From: Minicystis rosea
GTDB taxonomy: Bacteria; Myxococcota_A; Polyangia; Polyangiales; Polyangiaceae
NCBI GenBank assembly: GCA_001931535.1
Contig: CP016211.1
Location: 15,143,501-15,207,500, forward strand
Direction: 5' to 3'
Length of the DNA: 64,000 bases
The notes beneath the pieces are model-generated. The model saw only the letters and a program-made list of their open reading frames with translations, was not told the DNA's origin and did not search any database. This document shows, piece by piece, positions 17,437 to 27,022 of the stretch. The first letter of the stretch is position 1. Each line of letters begins with the position of its first letter. The translations under genes were made by a program, and so were the position numbers.

Positions 17437-20400
17437 ATGGGCACGACGATCGGCGGCAAAGACATAGCGACGACGGGCAGCGGCCACGTCTCGCCGGGCC
17501 CGCCCGCGACGAGCCTGATTCCGCCGACGCCTCCGGCGGGTCTCGTACCGGCGCCGTTCCCCTACGTGGCGTCGTCGAGCTCGGCCACGGGCACCTCCGA
17601 CCGGCTCACGGTCGGCGGCAAGCCCGTGCTCGTCGAGGGCAGCGCGATGGACGTCGAGCGCCCTGGCAACCAACCCGCAGCGCCGCCCGGCGCGGGCGAT
17701 GTGCTGACCCACGTGGTCTGCGGCAAGGCCGTGACGACGAGCGGCTCGTCGAAGGTGAAGGCCGGCGGCAAGGGCGTCTGCGCCACCGGCGACTCCACGG
17801 TGCTCGGCGTGCCGTCGCCCTGCGGCAAGGTCGCGCAGAGCAACGGTCGGCTCATTGCGGCGGTCGACTACAACGCCTCCGGCGCGGACTACGCGGCGAT
17901 GGCGGCGGTGGTGGTCACGGTCGGCGAGCCCGTCGCGGTGGTCACCGGCGAGGTCGTCGACGACATGGTGGACCTCGCGCTGCCCGGGCTCATCCCGGTG
18001 GAGTGGAAGCGCCTGTACTGCTCGGGGCGGCATCGCGAGACGACACCCCTCGGCCGCGGCGGCTGGACGCACGCGCTGCACCAATGGATCGAGGTGAGCG
18101 ACGAGCGCGTCACCATGCGCAACGATGACGGGCGCAACGTGCTCTTCGCGCTGCCGACGCTGCGCGAGCCGGTGTTCCACCGCTGCAAGCGCCTGCGGTT
18201 GTCGTTGCTGAAGGATGGCAGCTTCGAGGTCTACAGCCTCGATACGCGATTGACCCGCCGCTTCGCGCGGCTCGATGCAGGCGACGCGCGCGCGATGCTG
18301 CGTGAGATCCGCAACGCGTGGGGAAACCGGATCGAGCTGGTCTACGACGGCGCGCAGCTCGTGCGCATCATCGACACCGCCGGGCGCGAGCTGCGCCTCT
18401 CCCACGACGAGGCTGGGCGCATTGTGCGCGTGGATGCGTGGGCGCAGGGACAGACGCGCCAGACGGTGCGGTACACTTACGACGCGCACGACGGCGATCT
18501 CGTCGCGACGGCCGACGCGCTCGGGCACGCGGAGCGATACGCGTACGACGCGTGGCACCGGATGACGGAGAAAACCCTCACCAACGGCGTGCGGTTCTTC
18601 TACGAGTATGACCCCGAGACCGGGAGGTGCCGCAAAACGTGGGGCGACAGCGGGCTGCACACGGTGGCGCTCGACGTCGACGTCGCGAAGCGCAGCGCGA
18701 CCTGCCACGGCAACGAGGAGCCGCGCAAGTACACCTGGAACGAGCAGGGCGCGGTGCTTCGTGAGGAGACCTACGACGGGTCGTGGCTGGTCGAGAAAGA
18801 GTACGACGCCGACCTGCACGTGACGGCGGAGAGGAACGCGGCCGGCGAGACGACGGCGCACGCGTACGACGAGCTGGGCAATCGCGTGCAGACGACGGAC
18901 GCGGCCGGCAACGTCACGCGGTGGCGCTTCGACGGCGACGTGCTGATGGAGCGCATCGGGCCTGACGGGCTCTCCACCAAGTACGAGCACGACATGCGCG
19001 GCGTGCTCGTCGAGGTGACCTACCCCTCGGGGGAGACGTTCGCGCTGGAGCACGATGCTCGTGGGCGCGTGGTGGGCGTCCTCGGGCCCGAGGGCCGGCT
19101 CTCATCGTTTCTCTATGACGAGCAGCACAACCTCATCGCCGAGACGGACGCACGCGGCGCTACGTGGCGCTACGCGTACGACCCGCTTGGCCGCCCGATC
19201 GCGCGCACCGATCCGCTCGGCCGGATGACGCATGTGACGCTCGACGCGCTCGGCCACACTGTAGCGATCTATCACGCCGACGGCACCGAGACACGCGTGG
19301 AGTACGATGCCCGCGGCAACGTCACCAAGTGCACGGACGCGCTCGGTCGGGTCACGACGATGCAGTACGCCGGCACCGGCTCACTCGTGAAGCAGACGAC
19401 ACCAGACGGACGGGTGTGGGACTTCGAGTACGACACGATCGAACGGTTGACGCGTATCCAGAACCCGCTGCGCGAGACGTACGAGTTCGAGTACGACCGC
19501 GCCGGCCGGATATGCGAAGAGAAGACTTTCGACGAGCGACGGTTTCGCTATCAGTACAACCTCGCTGGCCGGCTCTCGCGCCTTGAGCGCCCCGATGAGA
19601 CGTGGCGCGCGTTCCATTACGATGCGTTGGGCAACCTCGTGCACGAGACCTCGTCGCACGGCGCACAGGTGTTCGAGCGCGATGACCTCGGACGGCTGCT
19701 CCGGGCCACCGTGATCGAACACAATGGTAAGACCGTCGTGAGCATCGAGCGCGACCGGCTCGGTCGCGTCATCGCTGTGCAACAAGGCGGCCGGACGCTG
19801 CGGCACGAGCTGGACGCGCGAGGCCGGCACACCGCACGCGTGCTCCCGAATGGCGAGACCACGCGCTACCAGTACGACGTCATGGGCGCGTTGATCGCCG
19901 TCGAGCATTGCGGCCAGCGCGTGGAGATTGAGCGTGACGTCCTGGGCCGCGAGACGAAGCGGCGAGTGAACGGCAGCGTGGAGATCGAGAGCCAGTATGA
20001 CGCGATGGATCGGCTCCTGGAGCAGCGCGCGACTGCGACGACACCCGCGGGCGCAGCAGTGCACGACGTGCTCGTGCAGCGATCGTGGCGGTACGACCGT
20101 GCGGGCCGCGTCCTGTCCATCGGCGACAAGCGTTGGGGCAGGACGCTCTATGACTACGACGACGCCGGACAGCTCATCCAGGCGCGGCGCGGGGCGCACC
20201 GTGAGGTCTTCGACTACGATCCGACCGGCTCGCTCCAGGCCGTCTTGAAGACGCTGGACGAGCGCGAGATGGCGCCCCCGTGGGACGTGTCGACCGGCAA
20301 TGTGCTCACCGCGACGAAGGACACGGAGTTCACCAACGATAAGAACGGCCGGCGGCGCACGATGCGCGACCGCGCGACGGGCGCGGTGACCGAGTACCTG

Positions 20401-21435
20401 TGGGACTGCCGCGATCGGCTGCGCGAGGTACGCCTGCCAGACGGCCGACGCGCGCTCTACATCTACGACGCCTTCGGGCGGCGCGTCCGCAAGGAGATCG
20501 TGCCGAGGCAGGTGGTGGCCGACCTGGCGCGTGGGGACGTGCCGGCCACGCACGTGGTCGAGTTCCTGTGGGACGGCGATGCGCTCGCCGCGGAGTACGA
20601 CAGCGAGCACGGCGTGCGCGTCCACGTGCACGAGGGGCCCCTCGTACCGATGCTCCAGGCTGAGCACGGTGAGGTCTTCGTGGTCGTCTGCGACCACCTC
20701 GGCATGCCGAAGGAGCTGCTCGGGCAGGATGGAAAGGTCGCGTGGGCAGCGGCGCACTCGGCGTGGGGGCGAGTAGTCGAAGTGAAGGTTGGTTGCGCGG
20801 GGAGGCGCGCGCGGCCGGTCGAGAGCCCTTTCCGACTGCTGGGGCAGTATGCGGATGATGAGACGGGGCTCTGTTACACGCGCTTCCGATACTTCGACCC
20901 AGCGACGGGCAGGTGGTGCAGTCCGGATCCGCTGGGGATTTTCGGCGGCCGGAACCTGAACGCGTTCGATGGGAGCCCCAGCAACGATGTAGATCCCCTG
21001 GGCCTCGAATGCCGCAGAGACAACTTCTTGAGGAAGGTGCGGGGGAAGGATCTGTCTGGCGCTCCACCGTTCGGGAAGGATGGCCAAGCCGGACACGCTC
21101 GCTCGAAACATGGGGTGGATCCAGACGATGCTGCGTCGGTGTTGAATAGCCCGGATAGGATCTTCTCCGGCGTCAACAAGAACGGAAGACCCGTCGATAT
21201 CTACGTGAAGGGCGGAAATGTAGTAATCACCGAGGCGGGAAACAAGACGTCGGTAATCACGGCCTATGGGTCATTCGCGACCAAGGGCGGATCGTCGCCG
21301 GTGGATCCGGAGAAGTGGGCGAATCCAGCCAACTGGGATCCGGGGGCAAGGTACGCGGAGATCCAGGCAAGTGAGCGAGGGCCTCTCAATATTATCTATC
21401 CCAATACGGATCATTGGCACCAGGACTGGTACTAG
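17437..21435 (+). CDS. rhs: PAAR-like RHS polymorphic toxin
   Basis: A 1332-residue RHS effector starting MGTTIGGKDIATTGSG. Residues 1-150 are a DUF4150/PAAR-like domain with repeated GGK...V...G turns that would cap VgrG. A DUF6531-type linker (VGEPVAVVTGEVVDDMVDLA) leads into many YD/RHS repeats of the form YDxxGR (residues about 300-1130). The RHS core ends with RYFDPATGRW and DPLGIFGG, then DVDPLGLE near residue 1190. The last 140 residues are a variable toxin (GHARSKHGVDPDD, PVDIYVKGGNVVITEAGNK) with His/Lys spacing like BECR-fold RNases and DUF4258 domains. The catalytic residues are not proven. A candidate immunity gene starts 3 bases later. Confidence 0.92.
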   Translation: MGTTIGGKDIATTGSGHVSPGPPATSLIPPTPPAGLVPAPFPYVASSSSATGTSDRLTVGGKPVLVEGSAMDVERPGNQPAAPPGAGDVLTHVVCGKAVTTSGSSKVKAGGKGVCATGDSTVLGVPSPCGKVAQSNGRLIAAVDYNASGADYAAMAAVVVTVGEPVAVVTGEVVDDMVDLALPGLIPVEWKRLYCSGRHRETTPLGRGGWTHALHQWIEVSDERVTMRNDDGRNVLFALPTLREPVFHRCKRLRLSLLKDGSFEVYSLDTRLTRRFARLDAGDARAMLREIRNAWGNRIELVYDGAQLVRIIDTAGRELRLSHDEAGRIVRVDAWAQGQTRQTVRYTYDAHDGDLVATADALGHAERYAYDAWHRMTEKTLTNGVRFFYEYDPETGRCRKTWGDSGLHTVALDVDVAKRSATCHGNEEPRKYTWNEQGAVLREETYDGSWLVEKEYDADLHVTAERNAAGETTAHAYDELGNRVQTTDAAGNVTRWRFDGDVLMERIGPDGLSTKYEHDMRGVLVEVTYPSGETFALEHDARGRVVGVLGPEGRLSSFLYDEQHNLIAETDARGATWRYAYDPLGRPIARTDPLGRMTHVTLDALGHTVAIYHADGTETRVEYDARGNVTKCTDALGRVTTMQYAGTGSLVKQTTPDGRVWDFEYDTIERLTRIQNPLRETYEFEYDRAGRICEEKTFDERRFRYQYNLAGRLSRLERPDETWRAFHYDALGNLVHETSSHGAQVFERDDLGRLLRATVIEHNGKTVVSIERDRLGRVIAVQQGGRTLRHELDARGRHTARVLPNGETTRYQYDVMGALIAVEHCGQRVEIERDVLGRETKRRVNGSVEIESQYDAMDRLLEQRATATTPAGAAVHDVLVQRSWRYDRAGRVLSIGDKRWGRTLYDYDDAGQLIQARRGAHREVFDYDPTGSLQAVLKTLDEREMAPPWDVSTGNVLTATKDTEFTNDKNGRRRTMRDRATGAVTEYLWDCRDRLREVRLPDGRRALYIYDAFGRRVRKEIVPRQVVADLARGDVPATHVVEFLWDGDALAAEYDSEHGVRVHVHEGPLVPMLQAEHGEVFVVVCDHLGMPKELLGQDGKVAWAAAHSAWGRVVEVKVGCAGRRARPVESPFRLLGQYADDETGLCYTRFRYFDPATGRWCSPDPLGIFGGRNLNAFDGSPSNDVDPLGLECRRDNFLRKVRGKDLSGAPPFGKDGQAGHARSKHGVDPDDAASVLNSPDRIFSGVNKNGRPVDIYVKGGNVVITEAGNKTSVITAYGSFATKGGSSPVDPEKWANPANWDPGARYAEIQASERGPLNIIYPNTDHWHQDWY

Positions 21436-21438
21436 AAC

Positions 21439-21915
21439 ATGAGCAACAGGATTCAAGAGCGCCTGTGGAATCCTTCGCTGCTTCGCGCGTGCACGATCGA
21501 TGAGTGGAATCAGTTGGTCCAGCATCTCGCGGCGCGGCTGAACACATATCTCGGAGTGGATTTCGAAGCTGAACCCGTTACCAGGATTCTCGGCGAGGAT
21601 GCGATCTGCGTCGAAATCTGGCAAGTGCACCCGGCGGGCGGGGGGCTTCTTGCGCCGCACTACGAAGGGACGTTTGGCATCGACCCGGGGCGTGGACCCG
21701 AGCACACCGTTGACCTCACTCTGTTTGTCTTCCTCGGCGATGCTCGCTTCATCGGTGCCGACGGCGACGGCGACTACCTTCAGCTCGCCTTCAGACGAGG
21801 GGCAGAGGATCAGGGTAATTGGGAGGTGCTGGGATGGGTCGATGATGAATATGGTGAGTTCGAGACCTATCGTCGGCCGCGCCACCCGTCGAGGAGCGTG
21901 ACGTCGGGGATCTGA
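21439..21915 (+). CDS. Candidate immunity protein 1 (cognate to RHS toxin)
   Basis: A 158-residue acidic protein (MSNRIQERLWNPSLLRACTI) starting 3 bases after the RHS stop, the standard place for the cognate immunity gene. It shares a pattern with the two genes after it: LW-x-P-x-x-LRA-x-x-x-x-EW near the start, a central HYEGTF/HWEGTL strand, FLGDARFI / FLRDARLV, and a C-terminal W-x-DDEY/EDEYDE motif. No family name is known to me. Neutralising the toxin by direct binding is inferred from position, size and acidity. Confidence 0.75.
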   Translation: MSNRIQERLWNPSLLRACTIDEWNQLVQHLAARLNTYLGVDFEAEPVTRILGEDAICVEIWQVHPAGGGLLAPHYEGTFGIDPGRGPEHTVDLTLFVFLGDARFIGADGDGDYLQLAFRRGAEDQGNWEVLGWVDDEYGEFETYRRPRHPSRSVTSGI

Positions 21916-22038
21916 TGCGCCGGAGATTCTGAATAAAAGAAGCACTTCCACCGGGCGCGCCGATGATCGTTGTACTCATCCCCGGCCGTTTGAGGGTTGC
22001 CCCAATCGTGCCTGTCTAGGAACGATGCTGGTGCCAAC

Positions 22039-22506
22039 ATGGACACTCCCATGCACGACGAATCTCGACTCTGGGAACCCGAACGACTGCGCGCTTGCGG
22101 GGTGCACGAATGGGGGGAACTTGCCTATTATGTTGCCTCGCGACTGACGGACTTTTTTGGCCAAGAGGTCGAGACCCTGCCGATTGATGAGACCCTCGAC
22201 GGTCGCGCAGTGAGCATGTCCATTTGCGTGGGGCGCGATAGGGGTGGCCATCTCCTCCCGCATTGGGAGGGAACGCTGAGCATCGTCATCTCCCGCGGAG
22301 TGGTTCACGTGACGGCTGTCGTCTTCTTGTTTCTTCGTGACGCGCGCCTCGTGCGACTCGACAAGAAAGGCGACTATTTTGAGCTGACATATGAGCGCAG
22401 CGACAGTGGAACGGGGGCTTGGCGAGCGATTGGGTGGAGGGAGGACGAGTACGACGAGAATGCTGGTTACGTAAAATCCGCTTGGACCGATCGAAAGAGC
22501 ACATAG
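22039..22506 (+). CDS. Candidate immunity protein 2 (paralogue)
   Basis: A 155-residue paralogue of immunity protein 1, with RLWEPERLRACGVHEWGEL, LLPHWEGTLSI, VVFLFLRDARLVRLDKKGDY and GWREDEYDE aligned in the same order. I set the start at ATG 22039 (MDTPMHDES) because similarity begins just after it. There is a 123-base gap from the first gene that holds no recognisable frame. Divergence from the first copy is large, so this is an old duplication that may protect against another toxin variant. Confidence 0.7.
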   Translation: MDTPMHDESRLWEPERLRACGVHEWGELAYYVASRLTDFFGQEVETLPIDETLDGRAVSMSICVGRDRGGHLLPHWEGTLSIVISRGVVHVTAVVFLFLRDARLVRLDKKGDYFELTYERSDSGTGAWRAIGWREDEYDENAGYVKSAWTDRKST

Positions 22507-22510
22507 CCCT

Positions 22511-22975
22511 ATGGGCGGTGGCGCGGGCGCGATGATGATGCCAATGTTGTGGAGCCCGGACGAGTTGCGCGCTTTGGCTCCCGACGAATGGGGTGAGCTT
22601 GTAAGACACGTCGTGACGAGCTTGGCTACCCACTTGGGGCTAACGCTGGAGTGCGTCGACGAGGTGTTCGACGGCCCGGCGGTGAGCGTCACTATCTGGA
22701 CGAAGGCGCCATCGTGTGGCCAGCTCGATGTCCGCTGGGAAGGGACGTTGAGCATCAGCGGCAGAGAAGAGGAGGTGTCAGTCGGAGCGACCCTGTTCCC
22801 CTTCATCCGCGGCGCACGGGTCGTACGACGAGACCGCAAGGGTGAGTACATCCGCCTTGCCCTTCATCGCGATTTGACCGGCGGCGCAACCTGGGAGATG
22901 AAGTGGTGCGAGGATGAATACGACGAGTTCGAGCAGTACGTTGCGCCGATGTGGTTGAGCCGTGGCGAGCGATAG
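22511..22975 (+). CDS. Candidate immunity protein 3 (paralogue)
   Basis: A 154-residue paralogue only 4 bases after the second copy. Shared motifs are LWSPDELRALAPDEWGEL, VRWEGTLSIS, FPFIRGARVVRRDRKGEY and WCEDEYDEFE. ATG codons at 22511 and a cluster around 22532 are both possible starts; residues before MLWSPDEL have no match in the other copies. It is closer to copy 2 than to copy 1 by eye. Probable immunity or orphan immunity protein. Confidence 0.7.
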   Translation: MGGGAGAMMMPMLWSPDELRALAPDEWGELVRHVVTSLATHLGLTLECVDEVFDGPAVSVTIWTKAPSCGQLDVRWEGTLSISGREEEVSVGATLFPFIRGARVVRRDRKGEYIRLALHRDLTGGATWEMKWCEDEYDEFEQYVAPMWLSRGER

Positions 22976-23122
22976 CGGACGGGTGGCACGTTCTCGGTGG
23001 TGGAAGCTCGCTTTGGCTAGTTGACGAGCGACAGGCTCAGCCTGAACTCCAGCGAGCAGGTGGTGGCGCGTTCTCGCGCACGGCTGCGCGCTGGAGGTCA
23101 CGGAGACTCCTCCGTGGACGAG

Positions 23123-23251
23123 ATGAGCAACAGGATTCAAGAGCGCCTGTGGGATCCTTCACTGCTTCGCGCGTGCACGTTCGATGACTGGAATCAGTTG
23201 GCTCAGCTTCGGGCTTCACGCAGGCACGCCATCCTGACAGGCCATCCGTGA
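23123..23251 (+). pseudogene. Truncated fourth immunity paralogue
   Basis: The first ~28 codons (MSNRIQERLWDPSLLRACTF and on to WNQL) are almost identical at DNA level to immunity gene 1, differing by a handful of bases over about 85. After 23206 the match ends and the frame runs into unrelated sequence up to a stop at 23251. This is a recent partial duplication, cut off where an IS110 remnant region begins. It marks the end of the immunity array. Confidence 0.8.
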
Positions 23252-23360
23252 ACGTCGCCTCCCCGCGAGCCCGCACGCTCGTCCGCCGTTTCGTGCGCGC
23301 CGCACAGCTCGGATCCGAGGCCGGCCTCGCGGCCGGACGTGCGCCGCCTGGTCGGCCCCG

Positions 23361-23612
23361 CGTTCAAGCTGCGGCATCGCCGTCATCGCGCTGGCACGTC
23401 GATTGGCAGGTGTCCTGTGGGCGATGTGGCGTGACGGAACGGTCTATGACCCCGTCTCGCTCGCCTGCGAAGGCGCGCGAGGTCACCGACGGCATGCCCA
23501 AACTCTCGAGCTCAAGGCTGCAGCTCTACAGCGCGCCGCTGACAAGGCGCGACAGCGCAGCCGCCGCATCACCTCAACCACTCGACGGTCGACGGAGGCG
23601 ACGACAGGATAA
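23361..23612 (+). pseudogene. IS110-family transposase C-terminal remnant
   Basis: The plus frame reads IAVIALARRLAGVLWAMWRD followed by GTVYDP, which is the conserved C-terminal end of IS110/IS1111-type transposases (DEDD/serine recombinase-like family). A tail of about 45 residues follows to the stop at 23612. Everything before about 23361 is not recognisable, so the catalytic N-terminal part is gone. It sits right after the truncated immunity copy and may have caused that truncation. Confidence 0.7.
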
Positions 23613-24117
23613 AGCCACCAGAGACCACTTCAGACCGCACCCGCATCGGTGCCCAGCGCCACCAGCGCGTTCAGATGGTGGTGAGCGCGATTCCCCCGCG
23701 GACGAGAAGCCCCAGGGCCTCCCACGGTCGAGAAACAGATTGCGCCCCCCACTTCCGCTTTTGGATCTCCATCTGCCGCCGGGTCAAAGGTGGTTCACGC
23801 CAGCCCGGCCAACGCGAATAGTCGATTGAAGAACAGCTCGTCGACGTCACGAGGCGAGCGCCGGAGCCACGATGCCGATCCACGACCGCCAGCGCGGACG
23901 TCGAGGAGACCTCCATGCCGAAGTCCAACAGCCCCGCCCCGCCCACACCGGCGGCGCAGCGCCGAAGCCCCCGAACGAGAAAGACTGCCGTTGCCCCTTG
24001 ACCGTCGGGCCGACTCATAGTCGGGAAGATCACAGCACGATGGGCAACGAATGCCTTGAACTCGGCCGGTGCTCCTCATAACGTACGTCCAGGACACTGC
24101 AGTCAAGGAGGTCGCTC
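23613..24117 (+). other. Non-coding gap, no gene supported
   Basis: About 500 bases between the IS110 remnant and the PAS/STAS gene. A 28-codon frame at about 23914 (MPKSNSPAPPTPAAQ) has a GAGGAG leader but no family and may be noise. The last bases hold the perfect AAGGAGG ribosome-binding site of the next gene at about 24105. Nothing else was recognised. Confidence 0.4.
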
Positions 24118-25632
24118 TTGTCGGATGCAGGTTGGACGGCACTGGAACACTTGGCGGATGCGGTATTCGTCGTCAATGAGGCCGCTGAGCCCGTCCATTT
24201 TAATGCCGAAGCCCGCCGGCTACGAGCCACGAGTCCAGTCGGTTCGGCATCTCTCGACGAGATCCTCGTGTTGGACCCACACGGCGCGGCGGCCGTCGCG
24301 CAGGGCATCCGCGCGATCATACAGGGCTCGCTCCCGCTCGTGGAGCTTGAGTGCACGGTCCGCGGCGCCGGGCTTCGCTCGATCAGAATCGCCCCCTCGG
24401 GCGCAGAGGGGCGGAGGGCCCTCGTCATCTGTCGCGAGCCGACCGCCTCGGCGACCGCGGATCGCGCGGAGGGGGCCTCCAGCGACCGGCTCCGGCATTT
24501 GCTGGACGCGACGGCCGAGGCGGTTTGCTTGCACGACGGCCGCGTTGTCGTCGACGCCAATCAGGCGATGTCCAGCGCCTTCGGCTATGCGCCGAGCGAG
24601 CTTCGTGGCCTGCGCGTCGACGCCTTCCTCGAGGTCGCGCCGGGGAACGATCTCGCGGCGTACCTCGAATCCAACGACGAACGCCTCTTCGAAGCGACGG
24701 CGCGACGCAAGGGCAATGGGACGTTCCTCGCTGACGTCGTGTCAAAGCCCGTCAGCGCAACGGGGCTCCACGGTCTCACGATTCGAGACGTCACCGCTCA
24801 CCGCGCCATCGCCCAGGCCTTCCACGACAGCGAGGAGCGCTTCCGCCTGATCTCCGAGCTGAGCAGCGAGGGCCTCGTCCTCACCGAGCGCGGCGTCATC
24901 TTCCACGCGAACGATGCCATGACGGCGATCTTCGGGTACAGCCGCGAAGAGTTGATGGGGATGCGGGCGAGCGATCTCACCGCTGCAGAAGATCAAGAGA
25001 TCGCCATCGCCCACATCCGCTCGGGCTCGGAGGAGCCCTACGAGGCGACGGGCATTCGCAAGGATGGCTCCAAGTTCGTCGGCAGCATCACGGGGACCAA
25101 CGTACCGTATCAAGGGAGGATGGTGCGCGGCAGCCGGATCCGCGACGTCAGCGCGCAGCGGCAAGCGGATGAGGCACGCCGGCAGAACATCATCCACGAA
25201 GAGAAGATCCGCACCCAGGCGGAGCGGCTCGCCGAGATGTCGACGCCGCTCATCTCGATCTCCGACGATGTCATCGCCATGCCCCTCATCGGAACGATGG
25301 ACATGGCCCGAGCCCGGCAGGCGCTGCGGACCCTGCTCGACGGCATCGCCCGGAAAGACGCGCACACGGCCATTATCGACATCACCGGGATCTCGGGCAT
25401 CGACACCGGCGTCGCCTCGTCGCTCGTGCGCATGGCGCGGGCGGCCCGGCTCCAGGGAACCGAGGTGGTGTTGACGGGCATCAGCCCCCAGGTGGCCGAC
25501 ACGTTGGTGATGCTCGACGTCGAGCTGAGCGGCATCGTCCTCAAGGCCTCGTTTCAGGACGGCATTCGTTACGGGATGAAGCGGGGGCGACATGCGCTGC
25601 TGGACCTCGATCTCGAGTTGGATCTCGACTGA
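24118..25632 (+). CDS. PAS-PAS-PAS-STAS (RsbR-like) signalling protein
   Basis: A 504-residue cytoplasmic regulator. The TTG at 24118 is chosen because AAGGAGG lies 6 bases upstream. Three PAS-like units are visible: residues about 5-110, 120-225 (HLLDATAEAVCLHDGRVVVD, FGYAPSELRG) and 240-345 (ISELSSEGLVLTERGVIFHA, FGYSREELMGM, RKDGSKFVGSITG). The last 120 residues are a STAS domain (STPLISISDDVIAMPLIGTM, then IIDITGISGIDTGVASSLVR). The serine/threonine positions after GIDT are typical of RsbR/RsbS phosphosites. It is probably part of a stressosome-like or partner-switching pathway. It may regulate the enzyme genes downstream, but that is position only. Confidence 0.9.
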   Translation: MSDAGWTALEHLADAVFVVNEAAEPVHFNAEARRLRATSPVGSASLDEILVLDPHGAAAVAQGIRAIIQGSLPLVELECTVRGAGLRSIRIAPSGAEGRRALVICREPTASATADRAEGASSDRLRHLLDATAEAVCLHDGRVVVDANQAMSSAFGYAPSELRGLRVDAFLEVAPGNDLAAYLESNDERLFEATARRKGNGTFLADVVSKPVSATGLHGLTIRDVTAHRAIAQAFHDSEERFRLISELSSEGLVLTERGVIFHANDAMTAIFGYSREELMGMRASDLTAAEDQEIAIAHIRSGSEEPYEATGIRKDGSKFVGSITGTNVPYQGRMVRGSRIRDVSAQRQADEARRQNIIHEEKIRTQAERLAEMSTPLISISDDVIAMPLIGTMDMARARQALRTLLDGIARKDAHTAIIDITGISGIDTGVASSLVRMARAARLQGTEVVLTGISPQVADTLVMLDVELSGIVLKASFQDGIRYGMKRGRHALLDLDLELDLD

Positions 25633-25798
25633 CGGATCACACGCCCCGCAGCGCGTGCATCACGCGCCGCGGAGGACGGTGTGTCCATGTTCTCGGGCCG
25701 CCGAACCACCGTGATGGACCGCGCGCAAGGACGCGCGGGCGGCCCGCGAAGCCACACGAATCAACGACCTACTGTCCTGCAAACGGAGGTAAGGTGTG

Positions 25799-27022
25799 AT
25801 GGAGTTGAGTCATGTTTCGCGAGAAGCGATTGAAAATGACACGTTTCTGAGCTTCGGTGCAGATCGGCTGAGAAGGTTGTGCGCAGCCGTCGGGCTGCAC
25901 GACGAGGAGCGGGCAATCCTCGACGCGTTCGAACGCGTCTCCCACCCCTGGAACCGCTGGCCGATCGGAGCGCGGCCGCGCTGGTATCCATCGATCCTGT
26001 CGGATGATCACGCTCCCTTCGAGCTCTCGGCCGCGTTCTCCGCGGGAGAGACGGAGATCCAGTGGTACTGGGAGGCGCAGGGGGAGCCGCCCAGCCTCGA
26101 GTCCAACATGACGACCGGCCTCTCCGTCTTGCAGGAGGTGGCCGAGCATTACGATCTGCCACTGACCCGCTGGCAATCCATCAAGGATCTCTTCATCCCC
26201 GAGAGGCCTTGTGGGCTCTTCACCATCCTCTTCGGCGTCACCTGGGGGCGGCGGCGGCCACCACGATTCAAGATCTATCTCAATCCGTATGTCCGCGGCT
26301 CCAGGGCGATGCCCGCGCTGATGGAAGAGGCCATGGGCCGCCTCGGCTTCGCGAAAGCGTGGGCCACGGATTGCGGGCAGCGGGCGAGGCGAGGGGCGAA
26401 GCTCGACGAGCTCATGTACATCTGCCTCGATCTGACGACCGATCCGCTCGCGCGGGTGAAGGTGTATCGGCGGCACTACCAGGCGACCGTCACCCAGATC
26501 GCTGCCCTGGCGAGCGTCGCGAAGGACTACCTGCCAGGCGACGCCGAGCGCTTCTACGGCGCGGTGGCGCAACATCCGGGGCCGTTCTTGTCGAAGCCCC
26601 CCATCACCTCGCTGACGTTCCGGGAGGGGGACGGCGATCGCCCGTGCTCGGCGACGCTCGAGTTCCCCATCTCCAGCTACGTCAGCGACGACGGCGCGGC
26701 GAGCGAGCGTATCGAGCGCTGCTTCACGGCCTACGGGCTCGATCCGTCACAGTACGTGAGGGCGATTCATGCGATCGCGACACGCCCGCTCAATGAGGGC
26801 AACGGCATTCACGCCCACATCACCCACCGTCGCGTGGACGGCGCGCCACGATTGACGGCGTACTTCGCGACAGAGGCATACGGCGTCGAGGAGGCTCAAT
26901 GGGAGACGCAGCCGGCGTCCCTGCGGAGCCCCAATTCGGTTCGCCTCGTGGAGCGGCCTGCCGGGGACGGGCCGGAGCCCGCCCCCGACAGCCATCACTT
27001 TCCCCCGCGGACGGCGGCGTGA
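25799..27022 (+). CDS. Aromatic (DMATS/ABBA-type) prenyltransferase
   Basis: A 407-residue protein that resembles bacterial indole/tyrosine prenyltransferases of the DMATS family, which transfer a dimethylallyl group to an aromatic ring. Visible signs are length, the N-terminal RLRRLCAAVGL helix, WNRWPIGARPRWYPSILSDD, the diphosphate-binding basic patches RFKIYLNPY and RVKVYRRH, and the late strand TAYFATEAYG. GGAGGT lies 8 bases before ATG 25799; a GTG at 25796 is also possible. Its 3' end overlaps the convergent aldolase gene by 28 bases. The substrate is unknown; tryptophan or an indole/tyrosine derivative is likely. Confidence 0.8.
   Translation: MELSHVSREAIENDTFLSFGADRLRRLCAAVGLHDEERAILDAFERVSHPWNRWPIGARPRWYPSILSDDHAPFELSAAFSAGETEIQWYWEAQGEPPSLESNMTTGLSVLQEVAEHYDLPLTRWQSIKDLFIPERPCGLFTILFGVTWGRRRPPRFKIYLNPYVRGSRAMPALMEEAMGRLGFAKAWATDCGQRARRGAKLDELMYICLDLTTDPLARVKVYRRHYQATVTQIAALASVAKDYLPGDAERFYGAVAQHPGPFLSKPPITSLTFREGDGDRPCSATLEFPISSYVSDDGAASERIERCFTAYGLDPSQYVRAIHAIATRPLNEGNGIHAHITHRRVDGAPRLTAYFATEAYGVEEAQWETQPASLRSPNSVRLVERPAGDGPEPAPDSHHFPPRTAA

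Noticed and set aside
17278..19053. 591-residue open frame on the minus strand across the RHS gene
   Set aside because: It is Arg/His/Val-rich antisense of the YD repeats, has no family signs, and lies fully within a well-supported gene.
23248..23829. 193-residue plus frame after the immunity array
   Set aside because: The IS110 C-terminal motif lies in a different frame over the same DNA, so this frame is out of phase with real (decayed) coding sequence.
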